A DNA stretch of 64,000 nt from Lingula anatina (taxonomy: Eukaryota > Brachiopoda > Lingulata > Lingulida > Lingulidae), in contig NW_019774703.1 in NCBI RefSeq assembly GCF_001039355.2, positions 84,088 through 148,087 of the forward strand, written 5' to 3'. A program made the position numbers and the translations under genes. Shown piece by piece: positions 50,850-63,425 of this stretch (positions within the stretch are counted from its first letter, which is position 1; every line of letters starts with the position of its first letter). The notes under the pieces are model-generated. The model was given only the letters and a program-made list of their open reading frames with translations. It made no database searches and was not told the DNA's origin.

Positions 50850-52843
50850 TTACAACAGGTGTGTTTTTTTCTTCAGGTCACTCTGTTTGAAGCCTGGTAA
50901 TCTGTAGAAAGCCTCCCTCGTCATCATGAACACCCTCTCAAATTCTGCATTGGTTAAGTACGCCTGGCACAAACAAAGATAAATCATATGTCAAAAATGC
51001 CTTTTAAATTGTTAATAATTATGAAAATAATATATTTTACTATGTGTAAACATTCTTTATATTTGCAAGCTGTTGGAGTAATCTTTACCTACATGGAGAT
51101 AAAAAATGACATATTTCACTTAAAATCACTTTCATGGTCTTATCTAGACTAAACAAGTGACATGATGGGGGTACAAACTATCATGGCACAACACTCATCT
51201 ACTCACTTCTAGCTTATTTCTATCCAGTCCTCTTGGGGGATTAGATATTAGTTCTTCATATGGTATCGGCTGGAGCACAAAAGATTATTTAGTTATAAAA
51301 TATGAGTGTATCAATAACTGATACCCTTGTGAAAAATTATTTGAAACATTACGATGTGATATACTTAAAATGTGAAGTAGTGAAACATAAGTTTGAGCTT
51401 GTGTAAAACATAATGGAGATATAGTAAGTATTCTTTAATCACAATGTACAAGCAAACATTTAAACAGATATTGTAACCAAAAATGACAAGGGGAGAGGGA
51501 ATATTTTATGGGGCATTCAAACTAATTGTTGCCGACCCATGCGGCAAAATAAGTTGAAAAGTAAAATAAGTGTATTTAAATAATTGTTATTATTATTATT
51601 ATTATTTGTTGTTGCATCGATTGCAAAACAAAACTAATGCAGTGCAAACAACGGGAATAAAAATTTCATCACACTAAAGGAAAACCCTCACCAACAACAA
51701 CTAATACAAATAAAACAATGTGTCTGATCACCTTAATTCTGGACATTAAATTGTGTTAGAAAATCTTCAAATGTTAGTAATATTACCATTCACATTACTT
51801 GATGATGTCATTAATTCCAGAATCATGATAATCAGATTGTCTGAGGACAAAGTAAATCGATATTAAATCACTCATTAGTGCTCACACAGGAATCTTTAGA
51901 AAACAAAAGGACAATTTCATTTTTTTTTATGTTCACATTTGGGAACAAAAGAAATCTAGTTTGCCATTTTAATAAGGACCCTACTCATTTAAAAACTAGT
52001 AAAAGAGAAAATCTTTTTACTTTTTATAAAGGATTATCGCATTTTGCTTGTCCCCTTCTTTTCAAATGAAATGGCCCTTGTTTTAACAGAGTTTCAGTCA
52101 TTAAATTACAAATATCTAGATAACAATATTACTGTTACTGTAACAGACTACAAATGCATTTTTCTTGTATCATACGCTTACATTAAAATTAAGTTTGGGC
52201 TGTCACAGAAAGATAAGACTAAAATACTACTATAGATATCTATCTCTTTTCACTAAAAGTTGTTGCACTATTTCACACAGCAACCAAAAAGAATCTGAAA
52301 GAAAGCTAGAAAATCAAGCACCAAACTAAATTCACCCACACCACTTCAAGCACTAAAATCATAAGACTGTACAACCATGCACAATCTCCTGAAAAAATGC
52401 CAACAAACAGTTATGAAACCATCACTCTGTCATAGTGTGAATACCACCAACCAAAAACCACCACCAGGTTGGGAAAAAACACGGGTGTGCAACCATGCCC
52501 CATCATGCAGGGAGTCTATACCTGATCTGGTTCTTTGTTCTGCTCTTCCCGAGCCATGAACAAATTCTTTCGACTGTTTGACAATAATGCTGAGTTTACA
52601 AAAGGTGGTCCATCAGCTATTGATGTTGTTCGTTGTTGAGATAGTCTCTATAACATTGAGAAAAGGCAACATGGCAGGTCACATGCTTTGACAATGACTG
52701 TTGTCTATGGATTGGTCATCACAGATTATGTGCTGATCAGTTGAATTAAAATTTGTTCAACTTTTCCATTCACAGAAGAAAGCAACATTTGAAGCTGCCT
52801 TAGCATCCTTGGTAAAGCTGTGAACTTTTAACAGCATTTTTAA
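50834..52843. repeat. Tandem duplication, distal copy (last three dematin/abLIM exons)
   Basis: About 2.0 kb, nearly identical to 52866-54771. It contains exons at 52647-52522, 51269-51207 and 50963-50850 (minus). This copy carries an extra ~96 bp around 51525-51620 (including ATT repeats) that the other lacks. The exon-encoded residues are the same in both copies. Confidence 0.95.
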
Positions 52844-55800
52844 ACTAGAGGATCAGAGAGGCGANTTGTTGTTTTACAACAAGTGTGTTTTTTTCTTCAG
52901 GTCACTCTGTTTGAAGCCTGGTAATCTGTAGAAAGCCTCCCTCGTCATCATGAACACTCTCTCAAACTCTGCATTGGTTAAGTACGCCTGGCACAAACAA
53001 AGATAAATGTTATGTCAAAAATGCTGTTTAAATTGTTAATAATTATAAAAATAATATATTTTACTATGTGTAAATATTCTTTATATTTGCACACTGTTGG
53101 GAGTAATATTTACCTACCTGGAGATAAAAAATGACATATTTCACTTAAAATCACTTTCATGGTCTTATCTAGACTAAACAAGTGACATGATGGGGTGCAT
53201 ACTATCATGGCACTACACTCATCTACTCACTTCTAGCTTATTTCTATCCAGTCCTCTTGGGGGATTAGATATTAGTTCTTCATATGGTATCGGCTGGAGC
53301 ACAAAAGATTATTTAGTTATAAAATATGAGTGTATCAATAACTGATACCCTTGTGAAAAATTATTTGAAACATTACGATGTGATATACTTGAAATGTGAA
53401 GTAGTGAAACATTTATAAGTTTGAGCTTGTGTAAAACATAATGGAGATATAGTAAGTATTCTTTAATCACAATGTACAAGCAAACATTTAAACAGATATT
53501 GTAACCAAAAATGACAAGGGGAGAGGGAATATTTTATGGGGCATTCAAACTAATCAAAACAAAACTAATGCAGTGCAAACAATGGGAATACAAATTTCAT
53601 CACACTAAAGGAAAACCCTCACCAACAACAACTAATACAAATAAAACAATGTGTCTGATCACCTTAATTCTGGACATTAAATTGTGTTAGAAAATCTTCA
53701 AATGTTAGTAATTTTACCATTCACAATACTTGATGTCATTAATTCCAGAATCATGATAATCAGATTGTCTGAGGACAAAGTTAATCGATATTAAATCACT
53801 CATTAGTGCTCACCCAGGAATCTTTAGAAAACAAAAGGACAATTTCATTTTTTTTTATGTTCACATTTGGGAACAAAAGAAATCTAGTTTGCCATTTTAA
53901 TAAGGACCCTACTCATTTAAAAACTAGTAAAAGAGAAAATCTTTTTACTTTTTATAAAGGATTATCGCATTTTGCTTGTCCCCTTCTTTTCAAATGAAAT
54001 GGCCCTTGTTTTAACAGAGTTTCAGTCATTAAATTACAAATATCTAGATAACAATATTACTGTTACTGTAACAGACTACAAATGCATTTTTCTTGTATCA
54101 TACGCTTACATTAAAATTAAGTTTGGGCTGTCACAGAAAGATAATACTAAAATACTACTATAGATATCTATCTCTTTTCACTAAAAGTTGTTGTACTATT
54201 TCACACAGCAACCAAAAAGAATCTGAAAGAAAGCTAGAAAATCAAGCACCAAACTAAATTCACCCACACCACTTCAAGCACTAAAATCATAAGACTGTAC
54301 AACCATGCACAATCTCCTGAAAAAATGCCAACAAACAGTTATGAAACCATCACTCTGTCATAGTGTGAATACCACCAACCAAAAACCACCACCAGGTTGG
54401 GAAAAAACACGGGTGTGCAACCATGCCCCATCATGCAGGGAGTCTATACCTGATCTGGTTCTTTGTTCTGCTCTTCCCGAGCCATGAACAAATTCTTTCG
54501 ACTGTTTGACAATAATGCTGAGTTTACAAAAGGTGGTCCATCAGCTATTGATGTTGTTCGTTGTTGAGATAGTCTCTATAACATTGAGAAAAGGCAACAT
54601 GGCAGGTCACATGCTTTGACAATGACTGTTGTCTATGGATTGGTCATCACAGATTATGTGCTGATCAGTTGAATTAAAATTTGTTCAACTTTTCCATTCA
54701 CAGAAGAAAGCAACATTTGAAGCTGCCTTAGCATCCTTGGTAAAGCTGTGAACTTTTAACAGCATTTTTAAATGAAAGCACTTCTAAAGCTTATGTCATA
54801 TTTCTCACAAAGATATACACTTTTCACCTTTTTTTTGTTTGTTTGTTTGTTTTTTTTTTGTACAGAATTTTTCAATTCCAAACTATCAAACAAGCATCAC
54901 CCAACATATTTTGAGCCTGTGACTCAACAAATATAAGCAAATGCACAGTGACTTTTTCAAAATTTAAGAACCCTAAAATGATAAGCTGGATTTGACAAAC
55001 AATTATAAAAAACCTTTAACACCTCACATCTAGAGCCACAAAAAAACATTATCTGCTCAAAATTTCTTTAGGGCAAATTAAAAGTAAACAAGTGGCAGAT
55101 ACAATATAAAATTGTCTTGATGATCATGTAGAGCAGATAATGCTTCAGTCTACCAAAAAATCCCAAAACCCTGACAAAATTCCAAAAACCTTTACTCCCA
55201 ATCTTAACATACCTTTACACCATCATTGGACATAGAGGATGTGGATGTAACTGGAGAAGAAAAAAATCAAATTTCTCCCATAATAAATTTATGTATACGA
55301 GATCTTTAAAAGAGTACATTGCAAAAAATACTGACCTGAAGTATTTACATTTTACATTGCCAATAGAATTAACACTTTTAAGAAGAACAAATTAAGTTTT
55401 TCTATACATATTTTCAACCAACAAAATATGGCATCAAATAAAGCAGACTCACATGCAGATCTCCTTTCTAGTTTCTCTAATTCATCTCCACTATGACTGT
55501 GATCTATGTCGAACTGCAATGAAAAGATATAATTCATATTTAAGTGTCTTGTCTATAATTGAATTATAAATTAGGATCAGCAAAACCCTATTGCTTGAAC
55601 ATTATACGAATATAAATTAAAACAAAAATGTAACAAACACTTATTCAAAATCCCTCAACATATTCACTTGCTTAGTTTTGACTCAAATCAGCATAAAAAA
55701 CAAAATCTTGAATTTAAGCAAATGTTTTCTACTTTGTTCCTTCCTTCCTTTCTTTCTTCTTCTTTTTCTTTTTTTTTTTTTTTTTTTGAGGGGGGTGGGG

Positions 55801-58332
55801 GAACACAAGCTCTGGAGCACCATCATTGTTGAAGAAGACCATGGTTTGACAGACACTCACTGAGAAATGAGATAGGGGTGGCCCTCCACTGATTGGCATC
55901 GTGGCTGACTTGGAGCGTGTCCCAGCCAGACAGCCGCCCGTGTACCCTGGCTTGGGCGGGGACATGTGTCCTGGCAGTGTGGACGTAGAGCGCACGTCAC
56001 GACGCGGGTAAACATTGGGAGAACCTTGTAGCAAATCTTCAGAATGCCTACGCAGATGGTCTGCATACCTTGATGGAGCTACAAAAACAGGTACACAGGT
56101 ATTCAACTGGTTTTACAATATATAGTGTTTTGTATGGGTTAATTTAATCCTGTAAATTTTGCATGTATGACACTGGGAAATATCAGTCTTGATTACCAGC
56201 TTACCATGACAAGGAACTTGTTTAACAAAAAACTTAGTCTGAACTTAAAGGCCAAGCTTTTAGCCTACTTAGTTCAAGATAAATTTGTAATCCACTCAAA
56301 CAAGTATAGAAACATCAGTCATATCCTTCTTGTTATAAAACAGACACAGTGTTTCATTTCATTAGATTGCTCTTATCTTGGGACAAAGTAGATTAGAAAT
56401 TTGGTCTAAAAAAATTAGACCATTTTTTTTTTTTTTTGCTACAGTTGTTTTGTGAAGCAGGCCCCTGGTGAGCTGGTAATTGCAACTGATATTTCTTGGT
56501 GCCATTAATATCGAGTTCTTAGAGAGGAGACAGCAGGTGCCATTTTAATTATGGTTTATATTATGACCTGGATGTGAGGAGATAAACCCACAGCCTACTG
56601 CACTAGAGGCAGACATTCTATAAAGGCAATCTCATCAAGCTGTACATTAATTTAACAATGAAGAAAATCCTTTATGACTGAGCATAACCTACATGTATGT
56701 CAAATCATCAAACAAAACTTATTTAAAATATAATTTTTTTTTAATATGGGCGGGGTCCCAACAGTGGGATCCCAGTTATCACAGACATAAAAGTGATGTT
56801 ATTTGTGGACAGTGGTCCTGGCCAATTATCACGCTCAATCATCAACAAATGACTTATCGCAATGCAGCTAACCAAACAAATTTAATCTTAATCCATCATA
56901 AAAGGTAAATTTAAAATTGTGACATTGTTAATGAGAAAAAAATATTGGTTATACTTTGACAATCTATTCAAAACTTTTACTTACATGCATAATGGTGTGA
57001 TTCAAAGCGCGTTCGATACTTTGGCTCGTGATCAGCAGCAGGGGTCCGTGAGGCGCTGACTGGATCGATGACTTTATGTTTCTTCATCTCCACCTTATGC
57101 TGCAGATCTTTAAGTATGGACTGACTCATGGGAGACTCTTTGGAAGCTTTTTCCAGTTCAACAAGTTCTTTTTGCACTTTCTCATCAATAGGAGGCTCTT
57201 CTTCCTCCTCGTCTTCATCTTTTTCCCCTCTGCTTTTTCGCCTTTCTCTCACTAAAAATGAATGGATAAGACTTAAAACTACAACAAAGACCATCCTGTA
57301 ACAGAATTAAGACATTATACACATACAGATAACAACAGCAGCTTTCACATGTACAAAGCACCAGTACAAAACAAAAAGCAGCAGATAATTTATGCCAACC
57401 AGCACAAAACCTCCCTGAAAAAATTTCCTTTTTTCTCGATGCTCCTGCTCTCTTCACCAGTTCTAATGCAAACAAGCATAATACTGGAGTTCATTGTAGT
57501 TGCTGCCATAGAGAACAACAGCACACAACATATATAAGAGAAGATAGGGATTTACTGGTACTACTTCAAAGCAAAGGAAGATGGAAAGAAGGATGGATGG
57601 ATGGTATACATATAGACTGAGAGATGTTACTGAGAGGTAATTAAACAGCTACACTAAAAGAAAAAAAAATAATAAGCAAATCTGTTAGATTTTTTCACCA
57701 GACATTTACAGTGTTTAAGAAAGAAAAAAATAAGCCCTATGTTGAGACAGGAATGTGCCAATACAATATCAGCCTGCCTCATATGTCTAAATTCATACTT
57801 ACACCTCTCATTAACTGAGTATTTTATGGTTGGCCTGCCACACATATCTACATGGAGAAGGTGGAGGGCGAGTCCTGGGATAACCTGCTATGTACTATAC
57901 CGACTGTACTCACGTAATTCTGGAAGAATAACTGCCAAGGACGGAGGCCCTGGCCAATCATCTCGCTCGATCTTCCGCGGACGATTTGGCTCAGGCACTT
58001 TGGCAGATGGGAATGCGGCTAACTTAACAGGGTCCTCTTCATCCAATTGTTCGGATTCTTCCGAAGGAGGCACATTTTGTTTGGACTTTTGTCTGAGCTT
58101 CTCTGATTGCAAAGGTTAGCAGATAGATAGAGAAAGAAAATAAACCAATAGATCAAAGTAGTGAAAGAAGTGAAAAGAGCCAGTACTGCTTGGAGTTTTT
58201 TGAATTTCTGAATTATTGAAGTCTGCAAGGCCCTCTACATGTACTCTTCCAAACCCTTCAGACATGCAAGAATTCTTGCACACACAAACAAGAACTATCA
58301 GACAGACAAACAAGCTAACAGAGAGAAAACTG

Positions 58333-58390
<58 letters not shown>

Positions 58391-60688
58391 AACAACAAAA
58401 TATTGTAAGACATTTCATCTCCAACAGCTACAGTAAATATCATTTTGGTTTAAGTCTGTTTCTATAGCTGTACCTAAAGGAATTTCAATACCAATGGAGA
58501 GGGCAATAAACTAAATTAATTCCCAACAGTACTGTCCCTAGTCAGGTGAAGGCAAACATAAGGCAGGAATTACATACACACCATCTCAGTCAGAAAACAT
58601 GCAACTGTGATCGAGTGCTGCAACAGAAATAATGGAAAATGAAAGGTCAGGAAACGGCACTGAATTCACAAGCAAGACCATAAAATACAAGAGACCAGAC
58701 ATAATTATAGATACAGTAGCACTCAGGAGCAACTGGGGAACAAAATGTAGCTTAAAATGTGGCACAGACATTACATCAACATGAAGCATTGTGCACTTTG
58801 AAACATAAAATGATGGACATAAGATGACGAACAATGAACAAAAATAGAAGTAAAAGAACATAACTCATATAAGAAATGATAAGTGAAAACAGGCCTGAAA
58901 ATGAAAACATTCAGAAGAGAAAAATAAGGAGAAAAAGTATAGTTGCTGAGGAAAGGAAACCAAGCCGAGCTAGCCAATGTCACTAAGATATACTAACTCA
59001 AACCATGTGCTCTGCACATGTAGCAGGAAACGCACTACATGTTTTTCGGAAAGATAAAAAGTGTGCAAAGGTCAGATAATAATTGAACAGAAATAACATA
59101 AAATAGAATATGAGGGGAAATAAACTGAACATACTTACCACACACAAGCTGCAGGTACAGGAACCCATAGCAAAAATGCTTATGCCAATTCAATCTTATT
59201 CTATATATTCAACAAAGCTGAAGCTATTGTAGAGTGATGTAAAACTCAAATGTGCAATGCATCCGTCAATTTATACTTATAACATAAACAAAACAACTTG
59301 GCTCACTCTAGCATTATTATAGCCATGAGACTAATTTTTTGTTCAAAATTTAATTTGAAGCCATATCAATGAGCTAGCATTCAATAAAATAATTTTCCAA
59401 CTTTCATTTTCTCAGCCAAATTAAATACTTTAAGCCACTGCCAAAAGGTTTTTTATTAACTTTTCCTTTCTGCTAGCGTGAGCCTGTTACAAGGTAAAAT
59501 AAACCTACTCATTTCAGGAAAGACAGCGGCTGCACAGGGAGGTCCCGGCCAGTCATCTCTCTCAATTGGCGCAGGCTCTTTGGGGGCAGGTCTATGTCCG
59601 CCAGGAAAATGGCTGAGCTTTATAGGTTCTTCATTATTGAGTGCTACTGGGGATTTGCTTCTGATCTGGCGCCGTTGAATAGAATTGACTGCATAAAAGA
59701 ATAAGAAAGTCTATTAAAATCATACAGTAAGAAATCTGATAAAATCTGAGAGATATAAAAAGGAAGAGTTTCTTTGTTTTAATACTGCAGTGATCTGATT
59801 TCTGGATAAGACATAATCAATGTATATCTACTTTCACTTCTCTAATGCAAATCGAACAGATACACAACTAGCTTCTGGATTAGACATAAGCAATTTAAAT
59901 CTACTTTCTGCCACAATGCATGTTAAATAGATACAAACTAGATTCTATAGATACAAACTAGATTCTAACTTTAGTAAAAAAAAAAAAAATGGCTTCAATC
60001 TGAAAACCTACTGATCAAAGGCTACTGCCCCCCACTTTATGCAATATTTTATCATATATAAGATTATTGAACATTTCTAAAAACGTTTTTCAAAATGAAA
60101 AATTATACTTGAGAGATCATTAACAGCTTTTTCATAAAGTTAACTAGCATGTATGGTTGTGTTTGGGTTTAACAAACAGGCTATTGATTTCCAGGGTTTA
60201 ACTTTTTTAAATCAATAGCCAGTCCTCTGCGCGGCAGACATTTGGCAAAAATATCTCCTGTACAATTCGTTTAAATGATGTTTCCGCCCAAACAGCTTAA
60301 TCTGAAGTACCATTTTTCAATAATTTCCTGGCCCTATTTTATCTCTCCACTAGAAACACTTGAATAATGGGAGTGACTCAAAAAAATACCAAAACCAAAA
60401 AGTTCAGCTTCCTTTATAGGTTAAATATACAACTAAATTGAACCTTAAAATGCAATTCAGCTCAGGTCGCCTGCAATTGTATACTAGTAAAGAAATTCAG
60501 AATTTCTACAATTTTATGGTAAAAAATGTCAAATAATCTACACTGACCGATTTGTTGTGCCATGGACATTTTCTGGACAAACGATGGAACAAGTTATTGG
60601 CCAGTATAAGAAATCATTGTTCTTAAGGATATGAGTTGCTTGTAACCTCTATCTACTTAATATCTTGAGACAATGATGACGACTACTA

Positions 60689-60730
<42 letters not shown>

Positions 60731-63134
60731 AAACAGAGTACTACTACATATCCATCTCCTTGTACAGAGATGTTTCCACTCACCTAGAACCCCCATTGCG
60801 CCTGGTTTTGGAGAGATAAGATAAATACATTAATGATAATTAACTTTGACAACAATATCAATACTAACAATATATGTATAAATATAATGGTTAGCAAAGG
60901 TATCTTGCAAAACTCATTTTGGTAGCCAAATGATGCTGAACAATGCAGTGCTAAAACCACCAATGAAGCTCCCAGGAACTTGATAAACAGAATGCTAACA
61001 CAAACATTAAAGGTAAATATATAAATTCTTTTTGAACAAAAAACAATTTATGTAAGTATCATGATTATTCATCTAAAAATATCATTATTTTGAGTTCAAT
61101 AATGTTACTAAACTCTGTCTTTTTAGTTCAAGATTTTAAGTTCAGTTGTAGTCTGAGAAGCCCCATTAAACCGACTGTCATGAAATAGATATTCATCCAG
61201 AAATGTGGCATGTGTCAAATAAATTACTCTTACATGGAAATTGATATACTTTTCTTGACTATTTAATTTTCTTATTCCACAAATGTATAAGGTTCTCACA
61301 TTAATGTCAGAAAGTAGTGGCTTTTCAATACAACTGCACTCATCTCTGCTGTACTAATGTAAATCTCCCACAAAAATGTAGAGCTATCACCTTATGAGGG
61401 AATATATCCATCTAGCAGCAAACAATTTTTTTCAAAATTGGACAGAGAAAAAAATTCTATCAAAATTTCATTTCAATCCATTTCAGCATAGATATTTGCA
61501 CAAAAAATCAATCACAAGGCATTCATCAGGCATGCTCTTTGTCAGATCTCATTTTTCTCAGAAGATAAAAAATATTGGGAGCATTCACAGTCCAGCTGGG
61601 ACGGTTCAACATAGTACCACACTGCATAAGTAGACTTGCATCCCTATGCCTCCCCCCTTTATATGAATCAAGTCACCTGCTAAGCCTATTGGAAAATTGG
61701 ACAGAGAATCATATCTAATTATAAGTGGCAGTTTGGTACTAGGTAAAGCTGTCAGACCTGGACTAAAAACGCACCTTAACGTTGAAGGCAGGAATATGCA
61801 AGAGATTTTTTTATAGAAGTTATAGTGGTATAAGTCTAGTATTTTGAGGCAGCTGAAGGAATTTCAGCACATACTTTCCAAAACGTAAGTATTTTGTCAT
61901 GCATACAGGTCAAGAAAACAACCCCTGCCCCCATATTTTTCTTTTATTTTGATGCTGTCCCATATATGAAAAAAAAAGTTAGCTGCTAAATTGAACATTC
62001 TTTGGATGGTAACCTACTTGATGTTACAGGCTCTGTTGGATAACCATGGCAACAGAATCAGGAATAAATAAAAAAGATAAAAAGCATACTGTTAAAAGCA
62101 TAGCAACCATCACCAGGCAATGAACTGGGTGCAATCAATAGTGGTCTATCTCTCATAACCCACATAAACAGTTAATGTGATTTAAGAGGAAAAAAATTGA
62201 AGGAGAAAAAAAAACAGGAGAACAATACACATTGCTTATATTTCTGCAAATGGAAGAGAATGTCTTAAGAACAGGTACTGTTCTGTTCTGCTAAATTTGT
62301 CAAAATAAAAGTTTTCTCTGGATTTTTTTCTTCCCACATTACTCAAATATCAGCCTCTGTTTAAATTGCTCATGAAACTTGTAAATGGCACCCAACAAAT
62401 GAAGAAGACTAAAGAGCAGAGAGTAATTTAATGTGTCTCTCATTTCTCTGTTCTCTTGGCGCCACTGCTGAAGTGAAAATGAGCTGGCGTTCTGCAGCTT
62501 TAATACATGGGTAATGCAAGGGTATTTGAGAGAGTTCACTATTATGTCTAGGCAATAAAAAGACAGAAAAAGAAACAGAAATATCCCCAATTCTATTCAA
62601 ATAATGGATCAAAGTATATCGGTTAATGGAGTTAAGCTTGCAATAGTCCCCCAGGTTTGTGTATTTCACCCAGGAAGTGGGTTATTATAAAAGGAACATT
62701 CCTTAATTCAGCAAAAAATGAAAAATAAAGGACAAACCTGCTGAATAACTTCTTGCTAAAATGCATGATAATGTAGCAACTTAAAATAGCAATAAAATGG
62801 ATAAAAAAGAACTAAAAAAGGAACCACTGTCATTCCCTCTATGCACCAGAAATAATTATCAAAAATTTTACGATAAAAATATTCAGTCGTCAACACTGAT
62901 GAAGCTGACAAAATGCATTTAACAAAATTGTTTCTATATCAATATGAACATTTTTAATATCGAAAAAGGTTTAAATACAAGTACTCGTGTGTACAAACTT
63001 CAATCTTCATAATAATTTCAATAAAAGATCAATCAATCTTCAAGGATAAAAATGAACACATTGTATCATACCTCTTTTGGTTGGTTTCACCAAATTACTC
63101 AGTGTGGCTGATTTTGTTGAGTATGAAAAGTTTT
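50850..63134 (-). CDS. Dematin / actin-binding LIM protein family, C-terminal part (5' end outside window)
   Basis: Minus-strand exons, 5' to 3': 63134-63072, 59688-59509, 58102-57914, 57251-56985, 56078-55861, 55513-55453, 55250-55213, 54575-54450, 53293-53231, 52987-52874 (stop 52876-52874). A second set of the last three lies downstream (52647-52522, 51269-51207, 50963-50850). Candidate extra exons are listed separately. About 435 residues are in the window. It ends in a villin headpiece (PIPYEELISN...LKKKTHLL), an actin-binding module. The IERDDWPGPPSLA segment followed by RERRKSR and a Glu run resembles dematin's DYWPCPPSLA region. LIM domains, if any, would lie beyond the right edge, so dematin and abLIM cannot be separated. 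In the headpiece the three core Phe are kept, but the capping Trp is Phe (LPGFKQ) and the final LF is LL. Confidence 0.88.
52865..52865. other. Undetermined base at the duplication junction
   Basis: A single n follows 21 bases of unshared sequence (52844-52864) between the two ~2-kb copies. It probably marks an assembly or gap-filling join. Confidence 0.95.
52866..54771. repeat. Tandem duplication, proximal copy (last three dematin/abLIM exons)
   Basis: Contains exons 54575-54450, 53293-53231 and 52987-52874 (minus). Against the distal copy, I see only synonymous changes in the last exon (three sites), and scattered single-base and short indel differences in introns. Confidence 0.95.
56800..56885 (-). 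pseudogene. Decayed third copy of the DDWPGPP exon
   Basis: On the minus strand, 56839-56813 reads IERDNWPGP, the hallmark of the intact exons at 59688-59509 and 58102-57914. Just upstream, 56880-56859 matches the KLAA part of the exon at 58102-57914 at DNA level (GTTAGCTGCATT versus GTTAGCCGCATT). The two parts are in different frames, a TAA lies between them in the first, and no good splice sites remain. It sits between the intact copy and the next constitutive exon. Confidence 0.7.
57914..58102 (-). other. DDWPGPP exon copy 1 of dematin/abLIM gene
   Basis: 189 nt, phase 1 at both ends, so it can be skipped or combined without frame loss. It encodes an acidic, Pro-rich stretch ending IERDDWPGPPSLAVILPEL. 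The donor is strong (TTAC/GTGAGT). Shares its motif and phase with the exon at 59688-59509. Confidence 0.8.
58335..58386. repeat. CA microsatellite
   Basis: About 26 uninterrupted CA units in an intron of the dematin/abLIM gene, between the two intact DDWPGPP exons. Confidence 0.98.
59509..59688 (-). other. DDWPGPP exon copy 2 of dematin/abLIM gene
   Basis: 180 nt, phase 1 at both ends. It encodes NSIQRRQIRSKSPV... then IERDDWPGPPCAAAVFPEM. Acceptor TTTTATGCAG and donor ATGA/GTAGGT. It can join to the other copy or directly to the exon at 57251. Confidence 0.8.
59800..59966. repeat. Degenerate ~80-bp tandem repeat with a nested perfect 20-bp duplication
   Basis: Two imperfect units beginning TTCTGGAT(A/T)AGACATAA. 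The second unit ends in a perfect tandem 20-mer at 59927-59946 and 59947-59966. Intronic; no function apparent. Confidence 0.8.
60179..60220. repeat. 12-bp perfect hairpin in dematin/abLIM intron
   Basis: GGCTATTGATTT (60179-60190) and its exact reverse complement (60209-60220), with an 18-nt loop. Either a short transposon scar or an intronic RNA hairpin. Confidence 0.8.
60548..60569 (-). other. Possible alternative first coding exon of dematin/abLIM gene
   Basis: On the minus strand ATG-TCC-ATG-GCA-CAA-CAA-ATC-G is followed by a GTCAGTG donor in phase 1, the phase needed by the next exons. It would give a short isoform starting MSMAQQI. The segment is small, so this is tentative. Confidence 0.25.
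60682..60730. repeat. ACT trinucleotide microsatellite
   Basis: About 15 ACT units in a dematin/abLIM intron, roughly 50 bases from the candidate microexon. Confidence 0.95.
60784..60801 (-). other. Candidate 18-nt microexon of dematin/abLIM gene
   Basis: Minus strand: acceptor TCTCCAAAACCAG, 18-nt body GCGCAATGGGGGTTCTAG, strong donor GTGAGTGG. Eighteen bases read in phase 1 add A-M-G-V-L plus shared codons and keep the frame between the exons at 63134-63072 and 59688-59509. A weaker 15-nt phase 1-1 candidate lies at 62032-62018. Confidence 0.42.
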
Positions 63135-63425
63135 CTGAAAAAGAAAAGGGATTAAATTTTCAAAACAAAAGGCCAAGGGCAATTAAACGGCAATCAACAT
63201 GATAATGTTTGACATTAACGTAGGGCTTATTACTACAAAACATACCAAGTGGCTGTATATAAAATAAAGTATAATCTTTTCTTCTAAACTTAAAATGTTG
63301 AAATTGATTGACTTATTAAACTTCAGACAAAACAAAATCCCTTAATCTATCCTGTTTTAAGTCAATCCATCAGGATTAACGACCCTTATCAAATAGAACA
63401 CCTCTCATTTCTTAATGTTCACAGC

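Noticed and set aside
51878-54487. Pairs of identical 60-63-codon open frames at 51878-52559 and 53806-54487
   Set aside because: They are repeated only because the whole ~2-kb segment is duplicated. They lie in introns on the opposite strand to the gene.
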